Source: Haliotis asinina
Taxonomy: Eukaryota > Mollusca > Gastropoda > Lepetellida > Haliotidae
DNA: 64,000 bases
NCBI RefSeq assembly: GCF_037392515.1
Contig: NC_090295.1
Coordinates: 18,926,001 to 18,990,000 of the forward strand
Direction: 5' to 3'
The notes below the pieces were generated by a model. It saw only the letters and a list, made by a program, of their open reading frames with translations, ran no database searches and was not told the origin of the DNA. Within the stretch, counting starts at the first letter, position 1, and every line of letters begins with the position of its first letter. This document shows, in pieces, positions 1-11,200 of this stretch. Made by a program: the position numbers and the translations under genes.

Positions 1-807
1 ATCACTTTCGTGTACGGGTTTGGTGCTGCGCAGCTGGTGTTCATCTGCGATTTGAACCTGATTTTATCACGATGAATATGAAGACATTGAGATCGTTGAA
101 CTATTCTGGGAATCGAACTTTTTCTTAGTGCTAGAAAGGCCAAAACGCTTCAATCACACATCAATGAGAGTCAATGAAGTCTTGTCGATCAAAGTTCAGC
201 CTAATACCCGTTTGTCTGTTCTCCTTGATGATCATGGATGGATGGAAACAGCAATATTAAGAACATCAGTGTCGTTAACACCGTGAAAGAAAATCAACAG
301 GAAGACATACTCTGTTCTACAGCTTCATCGAAAGGTCAAACTGTCATAAATGTATAACTTCTGTGAATTCTTGGCCGCCCAATACAACGGAGCTCTTTAG
401 GAAACTGTAGCAAGATCCCCTGCTTAATGCTGAAGAAAGCATCTGTTGGGGGTGTTCCATTCTACACCCTGAAGCTTTAAAGACCACCATAGAAATGACA
501 CCAAACCAATCACTCTAACTACTGCGAAGATTAGACAGAAGTTGTAATACTAGTAGTTTGTATAGATATTTGGTAGCGTTGTCCACAGAAGACCATGGAT
601 CGAAAAGATGAATACAGATTTAGTATGATTGATCTCCTCTCGAGATTGATGTCCTTGAGGTGAACGACCATCCTCCTGGTATTCCCGGGAATGACCTGTC
701 TCAGCAAAACACGACATGAATAGTCATGGATGATAATAACATAACACTGCAACATCGGAGTCCCGATTATCACAAAACATATCACTTGGCGTTTGAGACT
801 ACCTGGC
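1..807. other. intergenic, nothing recognised
   Basis: Only short chance open frames on both strands, with no motif, repeat or splice signal that could be supported. Confidence 0.5.
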
Positions 808-1083
808 GATGAGTGAGTGAGTGAAGTTTAGTTTTACGCTGCATCTAGAAATATTCCAGCTATGGTCTGTCAATAATTGAGTCTGGGCCAAACAATCGAT
901 TGATCAAGAACATGAGCATCGATCTGCGCAGTTAGGAATCGATGACGTGTGTCAAGGAGGTACCACCCGATCTGACCAGCCTGACCGCCCGATCCCGTTA
1001 GTGGCCTCTTACGACATATTTTGTCACCTTTTGTGACAAGCATGGGCCGCTGAAGACACATTCTACACCAGACCTTCACGGGT
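808..1083 (-). repeat. SINE family A copy
   Basis: The sequence starts with GAGTGAGTGAGTG (the reverse complement of the (TCAC)n tail). It runs through the family-A core (TTTTACGCTGC, ATATTCCAGC, GATCAAGAACATGAGCATCG, GATCCCGTTAGT) to the head CCTTCACGGGT. It is near full length but diverged, with a duplicated or inserted stretch around 960-985. Confidence 0.85.
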
Positions 1084-1742
1084 TTTATATAGCAATGGAA
1101 ATTACATCAATTCCATGATATGAGTATTTACTGGTGTTCATGTTAAGGATAAGAATGCGATACATATAGAGGGGTGTTACCCTGTTTGCTTGTTTTGGGG
1201 CTTTTTTCTCCGTCATCGTAATTCAATGATTTAGTTCAATACGACGTACCTCATCGTGCAATTCTCTGGATACATGCATGTATAATTAGCATGGTGTTGG
1301 TTTGGACCACCGAGCATTTCCCGTTTAACATTGAGGTGTTCGGTACAATAAATAGAGGCTCAGGGAACATAAACAAACATCAAGCGTACATCAACCCCTG
1401 CCCATTCGTGTCCAGTGAACACCACATCTTACTGAATACCCCAATGTTGTTTTTTAACGGTTGAAGCTCGGGTACCAGATAGTACACTTCAGCCAACCTG
1501 TGTAAATCAAACGATTCGGATCTTACATCTTGCTGTTTTTTTACGCAAGTATTGTCTCTGTAAAATCACCGCGGTGTAATTCCCCTTACTAACAGGGACT
1601 ACATATGACTGTTTGGTTAAAATTTATTTACTGGGAAGCAAGACAAATCTGTTCGTAGCGATAGCTAGATTTTGCAGATGACACAAGAATTTAGATTTAT
1701 CTCCTTTCTATCGACTTCCATTCGCAAAACATCAGTAATTTT

Positions 1743-1853
1743 CGTACAATAGAACTTCATACCAATTTTCCAGGAATCCATCATACTGTTTGCGCTCTTG
1801 CATTGTCATTTGATCTACATCCGTGGTCGTTTCTGAACAGGATTAAATGTTAA
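1743..1853 (+). pseudogene. coding-like segment, inverted partner of 3583-3690
   Basis: About 100 bp is repeated in inverted orientation at 3583-3690 and both copies stay open in the same frame. Here it reads ...ELHTNFPG, HHTVCALALSFDLHP, SFLNRIK and then a stop. The product is not recognised. Because the frame is shared while bases differ, it looks like a duplicated exon or a transposon-borne ORF fragment rather than chance sequence. Confidence 0.4.
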
Positions 1854-2261
1854 ATTCGATGTTATTCTAGATAAAGAAGCACAGCCACGAAGCACCGAAT
1901 GAGTTGCCATTGGCAGCTGGGTACATTACCTCGCTTGTAAGTGGGGCACATTGAAAATAACAAAAGAGCGCTTAGCCAGTCAGAAAATGACATTTATGTG
2001 TGAGATGAGATAATCCTGTTTGCCGACTAATCCTCTACAGTTTGTTCACATGCATATTCAAATATATCATTTGAGAGTTTTAAAATTTTAATAACATATT
2101 TTGTCATCAAAAAGTTCAAAAACTGCTTTAATTACCGGATATTAACACAAAATTTGAAAATGATTCTGCCATGTTATACACCTAACACTCAGTGGTTACT
2201 ATTTGTAATGAAATTTGAGCCATCCACAGAATCACATTTTTCGAACCCAGTAAGATTGCGT

Positions 2262-2390
2262 GAGATACGTTTTACGTCGCTTTTAGCAATATTCCAACAA
2301 TATCACGACAGGGGACACCAGAAATGGTTTCACACATTGACCTGATGTCGGAATCGAAACCGAGTTCTTGGCGTGTCGAGCGCACGCAAA
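2262..2390 (-). repeat. tRNA-derived SINE (family B), fragment
   Basis: It reads TTTTACGTCGC, TTTAGCAATATTCC, ATATCACG, a GGGGACACCAGAAATGG-type block and then AATCGAAACC (reverse complement of a B-box-like GGTTTCGATT) and GGCGTGTCGAGCGC. This matches the family-B SINE complete at 33112-33287. The (TCAC)n tail is lost. It abuts a family-A SINE head to head at 2391. Confidence 0.75.
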
Positions 2391-2608
2391 GGTGACTATG
2401 CTTGTCGTAAGAGGCGACTAACGGGATCGGGTGGTCAGACTCGCTGACTTGGTTGACACATGTCATCGGTTCCCAGTTACGCAGATCGCTGTTCACGCTG
2501 TTGATCACTGGATTGTCTGGTCCACACTCGATTATTTACAGACCGCCGCCATATAGCTGGAATATTGCTGAGTGCGGCGTAAAACTAAACTCACTCACAG
2601 TCACTCAC
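2391..2608 (+). repeat. SINE family A, 5'-truncated
   Basis: From GGTGACTATGCTTGTCGTAA through GGTTGACACATGTCATCGG and TGGAATATTGCTGAGTGCGG to the tail CTCACTCACAGTCACTCACTC. About 50 bp of the 5' head are missing, as expected from truncated target-primed insertion. Confidence 0.85.
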
Positions 2609-2642
2609 TCCAGCGCACGCATTGACCACACGAATGTGTTCA

Positions 2643-2912
2643 CGTGAAATCCTGGTTAGAATAGGTCCTTCGTAACCCATGCCTGCCACAACTGACACCT
2701 ATGGTTGTCATAAAAGGCGGCTAAAGGAATCGCTTGGTCAGGCTCGCTGACTTGGTTGACACATGTCATTGGTTCCTAACTGTGCAGATCAATGTTCAAT
2801 CTGTTGATCACTGGATTGTCTGGTTCACACTCGAGTGTTTACAGACCGTCGCCATATAGCTGGAATATTGCTGAGCCCGGAGTAAATTTAAACTCAACTC
2901 ACTTACTCAATG
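2643..2912 (+). repeat. SINE family A copy
   Basis: Nearly full-length copy beginning at GTGAAATCCTGGTTAGAATAG and ending ACTCAACTCACTTACTCAA. It contains an extra roughly 20-bp stretch near 2690-2710 and is more diverged than the copy at 31923. Confidence 0.85.
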
Positions 2913-3525
2913 GTATATCGTTGATTTCAGAGTTAAACAACACACCAAACAACACATCCATCGAAACGACCCTAAGTGAGATGAGAGATTGTGATCTGAG
3001 CTTGAGAACCAGAGCCTGGATTTTCGAAGCTCTTTTGGCGCTATGATAGTCGTAAGTGCCATACGTTAACACTATCTTACCACTAAGAGAGCTTCAAAAA
3101 TCTAGGCCAAGATCCATAATCTGGACTACCTATGACAAAGTGAGCGAGTTTAGTTTTAAGCGTCACTTATCACAGTTGCATGGCAGAGGAGACTGTCTAC
3201 GATGGGATGTTACAGTAAGTGCTGAGCGAAGGGAAGACAGTATGGCTCAGGGATTGTGACATGTCTCAAATTGCTTTAAAATCACTTAAGACGGGTTAAT
3301 TGCAGGATACCTGTCATCTGTAACCATCTCATTACCAGGGCTCTAAAGGGGAAATAGTGAGCTCCATAAACGTCATATTACCATAAGCAGTCTCTACTTA
3401 GTCAACGGCAAAAGGTTACAGAGATTTTACAAAGCTTTAGGTTGTTGGCTGTTTACAACTGGACACAGACTCAATTTAGGGATGTAATCCCGAGGTACAT
3501 CTCCAGTGGAAGGACATCTTTACCA

Positions 3526-3756
3526 TTACGAGACGATGGAGATGATGGCTAAAATGACGACTTGCACGAATGGAATTGGTACTTTAATCCTGTTCAGAAA
3601 CGACAACGGATGTAGATCAAATGACAATGCAAGAGCGCAAACAGTATGATATGTTCCAGGAAAATTGGTATGAAGTTCAACTGTAAGGAAATCATTAAAG
3701 TCCGCCCTTTGTCCGATCAAATGTGTCCTGTTACCCATCCATATTAATTTTGACAA
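3526..3756 (-). pseudogene. unrecognised 76-aa ORF carrying the duplicated coding-like segment
   Basis: An open frame whose middle matches the segment at 1743-1853 in inverted orientation (ELHTNFPG...SFDLHP...FLNRIK). The C-terminal end is hydrophobic (VVILAIISIV), like a membrane segment. No family is recognised. It may be an exon or transposon-derived; there is no start-codon context or splice evidence either way. Confidence 0.35.
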
Positions 3757-3770
3757 CTTCGAGACTAAAA

Positions 3771-3888
3771 GTCAGTGAGTGTTTCACGCCATTCTCAGCA
3801 ATAATCCAGGTATATGACGGCGGTCTGTACGTATTCAAGTCTGGACCAGACAGACAATCCAGTGATCAACAGCATCGATCTGCGCAAT
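3771..3888 (-). repeat. SINE family A, truncated
   Basis: Tail-side half only: TCAGTGAGTGTTTCACGCC, TCAGCAATAATCCAGG, CGGCGGTCTGTA, TCTGGACCAGACAGACAATC, GATCAACAGCATCGATCTGC. Confidence 0.75.
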
Positions 3889-4099
3889 CTCTCACTCGAG
3901 ATTAAAAACTTCAACTGACATTCAGTAAATTCTTTGAACAACATAACGCTTGTTTGATTAGTAGTTGAAAGGTTCCTCTATTGTACGAATTTATGGTTAA
4001 GCCGGGATTGATCCGCGTGTTTTCATAGTCTCATGGAAATCAAATTACTTGAATATGTTCTGATATGATACAAAGTCCGTATACGCCCTTGTATGAACG

Positions 4100-4335
4100 G
4101 GGTGAGTGAGTGAGTTTAGATTAGTTTTACGCTGCATTCAGCAATATCACAGCTGTAAATAATCGAGTGTGGACCAGACAATCCAGTGGTCAACAGCATG
4201 AGTATCGATCTGCGGAATTGGGTACCGATGACATGTGTCAACCAAGTAAGCGAGCCTGACCACCCGATCCCGTTAGTCGCCTCTTAAGGCAAGCATGGGT
4301 TACTGAAGGCTAATGTTCAGTTCGTACCTTCACGA
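4100..4335 (-). repeat. SINE family A copy
   Basis: GAGTGAGTGAGTTTAG tail end followed by the core (AATCGAGTGTGGACCAGACA, ATGACATGTGTCAACCAAGT, CCCGATCCCGTTAGTCGCC) and the head ACCTTCACGAGTC. One internal deletion lies between 'CTCTTA' and 'AGGCAAGC'. Confidence 0.85.
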
Positions 4336-5190
4336 GTCTTTTATGAACGGCATATACCACGAAAGCCACGGAGGGTCGCAACTCCTTTAGCTAAGGTCAC
4401 AAGTTCTGCAGCATTCTCTCTCTGACATCTCATGGAGGGCTGACAAATACAAATGTCACCTGAGAAGCTGACATTAAGCTCACAGCCCCGGAGACAAAGA
4501 TGATGAGTTGCTGTGCCATTCCTGGATTAACATTCGGAATGACAAAATACTTTTGAAGTCATTGAAATGTCACCAGCGACTCGCATATTAACGATTGTGG
4601 AGGATTAACTGGGTTAGATGAAGTTTGTCTCGGATAACGTTCACATGGTATCGCTGTTGTTGCTGATGAATGTACTGATGCTGGAGCTCTGGCGTCACAG
4701 AAGATGTAGATAATAGCATTATGCAAATTATTCATGCAGTTAAGATACAGTATCATGGAAAACATTTGCATGTAGAGATCCGAAAACGGTAGATAATACA
4801 ATGATATGGTTTTATGGAATAACATTAAGACATGCTTTTATGACTGAAACATAATAGGTGTAAAATATGAATAAAGGTCTCATTTCAACGAAATCCATCT
4901 CACGATGAAGCATCAGTTATTTTCAAGAATATTAACGGATGGCTTATCAAATGTTAATTTTACAGCAAGAGTTTCAGATAACTATTGATAAATGTTCAAA
5001 CAGCGAATGGCATGTCCATTTGGTGCGAGAAAGAAACCCCCAACGATACAATCATACATGACTTGGGTGAAAGCAATAACCACAAACCAACTGCAAAAAT
5101 CAAGGGGGATCTGGAATTTTAACCAGCTCAGGACCAGTGAGTGTCAAGCTGTATTCCATTCCATACAGGAATTTATTTGCTCCTTTGTGA

Positions 5191-5530
5191 AGCAATATTC
5201 GAGCTGTATGGCCGCGGTCTGTAAATGGGTGAGTGAGTGAGTGAGTTTAGTTTTACGTCGCACTTAGCAATATTCCAGCTATATGGCGACGGTCTGTAAA
5301 TAATCGAGTCTGGACCAGACAATCCAGTGATCAACAACATGAGCATCGATCTGCGCAATGGGGAACCGATGACATGTGTCAACCAAGTCAGCTAGTCTGA
5401 CCACCCGATCCCGTTAGTCGCCTCTTACGACAAGCAGTCACCTTTTATGGCAAGCATGGGTTGCTGAAGGCCTATTCTACCCCGGGACCTTCACGGGTCG
5501 GTCTGTAAACAATAGAGTCCAGTGTGTAAA
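5191..5530 (-). repeat. nested SINE: family A inserted into an older family A copy
   Basis: An almost intact family-A SINE (about 5226-5499) interrupts an older copy. The older one reads AGCAATATTCGAGCTGTATGG up to 5225 and resumes with CAATAGAGTCCAG at 5510. The 10-bp word GGTCTGTAAA stands on both sides (5216-5225 and 5500-5509) as the target-site duplication. Confidence 0.85.
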
Positions 5531-6878
5531 TGAATTTTGAAGTCACTGTCCAGGATGACTAGTTCTGTAAATCTGTTTCACTGTTCCTGCAAAATATCAA
5601 TTTCAAGATGCACATCGGTCAGAATTGGTGCGATGTTTGGTAATCGAAGATGATGAAATTGTTACATTTGTATTGTAATGGTTCCTAACCTCTTTTGGGA
5701 TTGCTATTAACAATTTTACATAGCGATCTCCATGACAAGAGACAATAAATATCACGCAAATTTTGCAGACTGACAATTAGCGCCTTAATATTAGGCACAT
5801 CTATTTTCATTTGTCATATTAACGTGTATTAAAGACAGAACATACAATCAGCTTGTCAGTCAATATACTTTAAGAATATATTACTGGTACAATGAGCTAG
5901 CATGTGGTTAGATGTCCAGTAACTATTTCAAACTGATCATGAGCGTCCATCAACGTCATTCGGACACCATGAACCAACCAAGTCAACGACTCTGGTCACC
6001 TGATTGCTCTAGCTGCACGGGTTGATGGACACAAATTCTAAATGAGATCTTTAAAGGTTTATAATACCATCATGCGAAAATTCCAGCAATGACAGCGTAA
6101 CAATATAGCCTGACAAACATAAATAAGAGTGGAAATTTCCAGTTTCAAAGATACTGTCATGCCTCTTTCTTAACGGTGATACTATATTTTACCTAAGAAA
6201 TGACATAACATTATTCTTACAAAATCAGACATGCGATGTCTGTTGTATTCATTACCAGTTCCGTCCAGTTTGGAGCACTTAACATCACAAATGAGTCACT
6301 TTTGACGACTCTTTAATATCACGCTGAGCACTGTCATATCCCCGCGGGCTTCACAAAGACACTTGTCCCGAGAGGTTCCGTCAGAATCCCAACAAACATG
6401 TACTCAGATGACAATATTGTCTTGCATCTACTTCTGACCTCCATTTTAGCGAATATTCCAGCAGCTATTCTGAAACTGTCGCCCGAAATCTCCTTTTACA
6501 GTTCAGAGCGAATCCTCCGGTATATCGATTGGCGTATGGTACATCTATGACTATGCTGATGAATTACATAATGTCTGTATTCGGTAATGTACTTTTGCAC
6601 AAATTATAAACGGCGTCAAAAGACAGATAATGTGCTTGTTTTGTTTTCACGAGATGTACTTGTACTTTTACCATAGATGATGGCCGACGACGCCAATAGA
6701 CAGGTAATTTGCTTCGTGTTTCTCCTCACGATTCACTGACAGTATTTGAATTTAGGGTGTCCTATTTGATACCTCTGTATTCCATCTGAAACCGTAATCG
6801 ACTTCAACTGTGTTTAAATAAAATCTGCATGCCTCTTCACTGGATTACTGATGTCTTGAAAAGGTGTATTGTTCCTCG
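5531..6878. other. intergenic, nothing recognised
   Basis: AT-rich, with stops in all frames. No repeat family shared with the rest of the window could be supported. Confidence 0.4.
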
Positions 6879-7597
6879 GACTGTGAAAAACAAATCATCA
6901 AAAATGTCAATTCAACCTATAAAGTTGAAAAAAAACGCAATGCAAAAAGCCCTCGAAATTGTAGTTCAAACGGTTCACAATTTTTACCCCAGCGGTGGGG
7001 GAATACTAGTATGTGGTTTCAAGAGCTATGCTGCGCTGAGCTCTTAACGCATGGGCAGTGAACAGGTTCGTGGAGCTTGAAATAGTATGCCTGCCCGAAG
7101 TGTAAGGTCGTGCGCTGTAGTCTGATCTTGGTTGTGTAGATAAACAAGCAAATAATCTACTCGTTGCATAAAAATACCCCAAAACATGTTGATTGTGATA
7201 AGCAGACTGTCACAGAGAAAACTCCAAGTCTGGTTTATTGACACCTGTCAAAATCCAATGCACAACTTCAATCACTGACCTCATGCAATTTGAAATTAGC
7301 ACCTACCTTATAAGCCATAAACAAACAGCCGGCTAGGCGTAGCGCTTAATGACCTGCGGCCAATGAAAAGGCTTCGTTACACTTGAGAGTACACCCACCG
7401 GCTCTGACTGCGGTTAGTATCACGACTGTTTCGTTTCGACGGAGGTAAACCCAAGTAAAAAAATATTGCACTTTTGATTTGGGACTATACGCTTTTATAT
7501 TTGTTTATCGTGTTGATTTGTTAAAATCAGCAATGAATTTTATATATCATGAATAAGTGTGTGTTTAATTATGTTTGATTTTTTGGTTGCATGTGAC
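6879..7597 (+). mobile_element. non-autonomous TIR element (family C), copy 1
   Basis: Matches 17361-18106 over most of its length (AAACAAATCATCAAA, CACAGAGAAAACT, GTTTATTGACACCT, CACCCACCGGCTCTGACTG) and ends GGTTGCATGTGACC. That end is the inverted form of the family's left end (AGGTCACATGC at 27284-27300). There is no transposase-length ORF. The 5' end could not be placed. Confidence 0.6.
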
Positions 7598-8051
7598 CGA
7601 TTTGATTATGCATAGGAAAGGTGATCATAACTCGCTCGTTACAGAGACATAGCAATTATGATATCAATACTTGTTTCACACAGAGCGCGGGAAACACTTA
7701 TACATAATTAAGGTATGTTAGAGTGATCACTACTGTAAACATCGAATGAATGCTTGTATAAGATTCTGTGATAATCTATGCTTTTCAAAACTGAACGCCC
7801 TATCACCTGAACACCATATTGCAGCTTTGGTTGTCAGTATGCCTTACTGAGAAATACCAGGTTTCCAAGGTAACGATACCCTGGATGCTGTACATTATTC
7901 GGTAAGTGATACGCATTCCTTCAAACATATTTAAATTCGAATATTGAATACGTTGATCTCCTCCTTTTTTGTGTTCAAAGCAGTAAAACCTAGATGTAAT
8001 TCTTAATAACATCGCACACAGAAATGTAACGTTTAAAAACGCAGACGGAAT

Positions 8052-8079
8052 CAATCAATCAATCAATCAATCAATCAGG
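8052..8079. repeat. (AATC)n microsatellite
   Basis: About seven tandem TCAA units just past the 3' end of the lectin coding sequence, in what would be its 3' UTR. Confidence 0.9.
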
Positions 8080-8137
8080 CTTTCCGGATTTACAGACATC
8101 CACTCTACATGAAAATATGACTGATCAATCCCATACT

Positions 8138-8238
8138 TTAGTCATCACAGGCACAGATGTGACAGCCTGAGTTATCTTTCTTGAATCCGGACAGGCCACA
8201 GTCCAGAGTGCACGCTTCAAGCATGGGGCACGGCTTCA
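8138..8238 (-). CDS. last exon: antistasin-like Cys-rich domain
   Basis: The acceptor is TTTCTTTCAG at 8239-8248, entered in phase 1, and 33 codons end in TAA at 8140-8138. The peptide has the spacing CP-x4-AC-x3-C-x8-D-x2-GC-x2-C-x-C (ending GCHICACDD). This fits the antistasin-like module known from leech protease inhibitors and many molluscan secreted proteins. The family assignment rests on Cys spacing plus the GC-x-I-C-x-C motif. Whether it inhibits a protease cannot be said. Confidence 0.75.
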
Positions 8239-11200
8239 CTGAAAGAAACAGAAAATGGCGTTACTAAAATAAACAGGTCATGACGAGTTGAGTTTTACGC
8301 CGCACTCAGCAATATTTCAGTCTATAAATAAATCGAGTCTGGACAAGACAATCCTGTGATCAACAACATGGGCATCGATCTGCGCAATTGGGAACCGATG
8401 AGATGTGCCTACCAAGCCAGCGAGCTTCTTACGACAAGCATAGTCGCCTTTTATGGCAAGCATGAGTTGCTGAAGGCCTATTCTACCCCGGACGTTCACG
8501 GGTCAAGGACCAATTCTAACCCGGATCTTCACGGGTCGCTGTTGGCATGTAGTTATATCACTCTTTGAATGTACAGGACAATAAATCTCCACTCTCGGAG
8601 ATCCATCTGGTATGGCATACTGTAAGGGACATTCTCGCGATCTCGCATTCTCGCGATCTCGACCTTTGGAAACAAGCTTAAAAAGCCAAAAGTGCGAGAA
8701 TGCGAGATCGCGAGATTTGGCCAAAATCTCGCGTTCTCGCGATCTCGCATTCTCGTGTTTTTGGTACAGAGCATGTTTCTGTCAAAAGTCGATAACACGA
8801 GAATGCGACATTTGTACATGCTGTCAAATCTCGCAATCTCGCAAACTCGACTTGTCAAATAAGGCCACAAAAACACCAAATCGCAAGAACACGAGAATGC
8901 GACATTTCCTTTTTTCGCGTTCTCGCGATCTCGCGTTTTAGTCGTTGGCGTTGCGCATGCGCAAGGATTTTCAAGCATTGTCATAAATGTGTTAAATGCT
9001 GCTTGGGCAGTGAAAAGCGTGAATGAAGCATGACCACAACGCTACTAACATGCGCATGCGCCTTGACCTCGGGATAATGCGCATGCGCAACGCCAACGTC
9101 TAAAACGCGAGATCGCGAGAACGCGAAAAAAGGAAATGTCGCATTCTCGTGTTCTTGCGATTTCGTGTTTTTGTGGCCTTATTTGACAAGTCGAGTTTGC
9201 GAGATTGCGAGATTTGACAGCATATACAAATGTCGCATTCTCGTGTTATCGACTTTTGACAGAAACATGCTCTGTACCAAAAACACGAGAATGCGAGATC
9301 GCGAGAACGCGAGATTTTGGCCAAATCTCGCGTTCTCGCGATCTCGCATTCTCGCACTTTTGGCTTTTTAAGCTTGTTTCCAAAGGTCGAGATCGCGAGA
9401 ATGCGAGATCGCGAGAATGTCCCTTACAGTATTCCATAATCTGGCGATGTGGGCCATGTTGTAAATGTATCACTATCTCATGTTTACATGTTTACTTATA
9501 CACGCGTAATAACACTTTCAAGCCACGCAAAATTACATCCCGATAAATATGTTCCTCATATTAGCAGCTTATTGGTGAAACCCGCGTCAAAATTAATATG
9601 TCGGGCCAGTGAATTACTGTGTGGGCTGGCATAGGCGGATCCGGTTTGTGTGTGTATGTGTGTGTGTATTCAAAGATTATGTTTTATGAACACTGAAACT
9701 CGGGTGAAAATGAAGTGTGCACCCCCTCCACACACACACGCTTGTGTCAGTAGTGTGCAACAACCAACCCCACGCCTTCTCAAAACATTGAACACTTTTT
9801 TGTCAGTAGTGTGGAACAACCACCCCCAATCCCTTCTCAAAAAGTTGAACACTTTTTTTGTCAGTGGTGTGCAACAACCATCCCCATCTCCTTCTAAAAA
9901 AGATGAAGGTGGATATTTTATCCAGGAAGTGATTGAGTTAACATAATTTATAAATTGACGTTGGAACATTATATTCATATCGTGGCAATGAAACCTATTG
10001 ATAAACACAAAAAGCACACCAATCTTTAACGCTGTGAAAAAACGGACATTGAAACACACTAAAATCACCAGAATTTAACAGTTTGAGATTTAAATCTAGC
10101 AAGTTAGCATAAAATGGTGGTTTCTCAAAGACACAATCTAATAATACACTGACAAGACTATGGTAATAAAACAGTATTGCAAACAACTTAACAACTCTGT
10201 TATCGTGAAAAAAACACGAGTCTCATGTTTTATAAACTTTAATACCAAGTGATGCCAGTGAGTTGCCAGATAGTAATCATTCAATATCCAGCTCCTGGCT
10301 TTGTCAGTGGATGTCACCAAAAGCTGCACCGCAAATATTCTTTTTCGGGGTGACATTTTCCTCTTCATCATAGTGTTTGAGGATAGGATCATCACAAATG
10401 TGTTCTGAAAATATACAAACAACGTTGTATCATTGTGTCATGCGTTTACTACGTTATTTCAAATATGACTTCCATTAAGACAGAGTGAGTATGGGAGCAT
10501 GGTGTAACGTCACTCTTAGCTGTATTCCAGCAATAGCAAAATGCCGCTCCTCCTACTTACACAGAATGAAAACCCATGAATTAACATCAAAATTAATTTC
10601 AAATAAAATGTTAATTGAATCGTTGATCAGTGCATTTGAAAAAGACTGAATTCCGCATGTCAAACTAACTTATACAGCACTCGTTCCGTTCTTTTTCTAA
10701 GTGCCAGAAGCGCCCATAATATATATATATATTGTGTCGTCTGCCTCCAATGTGCATCGCCACTCACCTTCACAGTTCGCGTCATCTCCTTCGAGTAATC
10801 CATGCAAAATCCAACCCTTCGACAATTTAAATACCGCCACCAAACCTCAAACATCGCAGACGGATAAAATTTTGAGAAATACTGAACAGATCAAAAGATT
10901 CTTATAAGAAACACGAACCGGTCACAGCGACCCGTAAATAAAACAAGACTCGCAAATGAAATCATGCACGTTTTTGTTGTTCTTGCACGGACAACATACG
11001 GAGTCCGAGAAGCTGGCATGAAATATCAAAAGGATGAACCTTTGTTCGCTGTGGAACGCAACGACTTCGAAATGGATTGTAATGAAACGAAAAAAAGACC
11101 AATGAATACACAATTTAATTAACTGGCATCTCCATGAACCACGATTTCGGACAGAAATCACTAAAAAGGAAATATTAAAATGATACTTCGTCAAAACCTT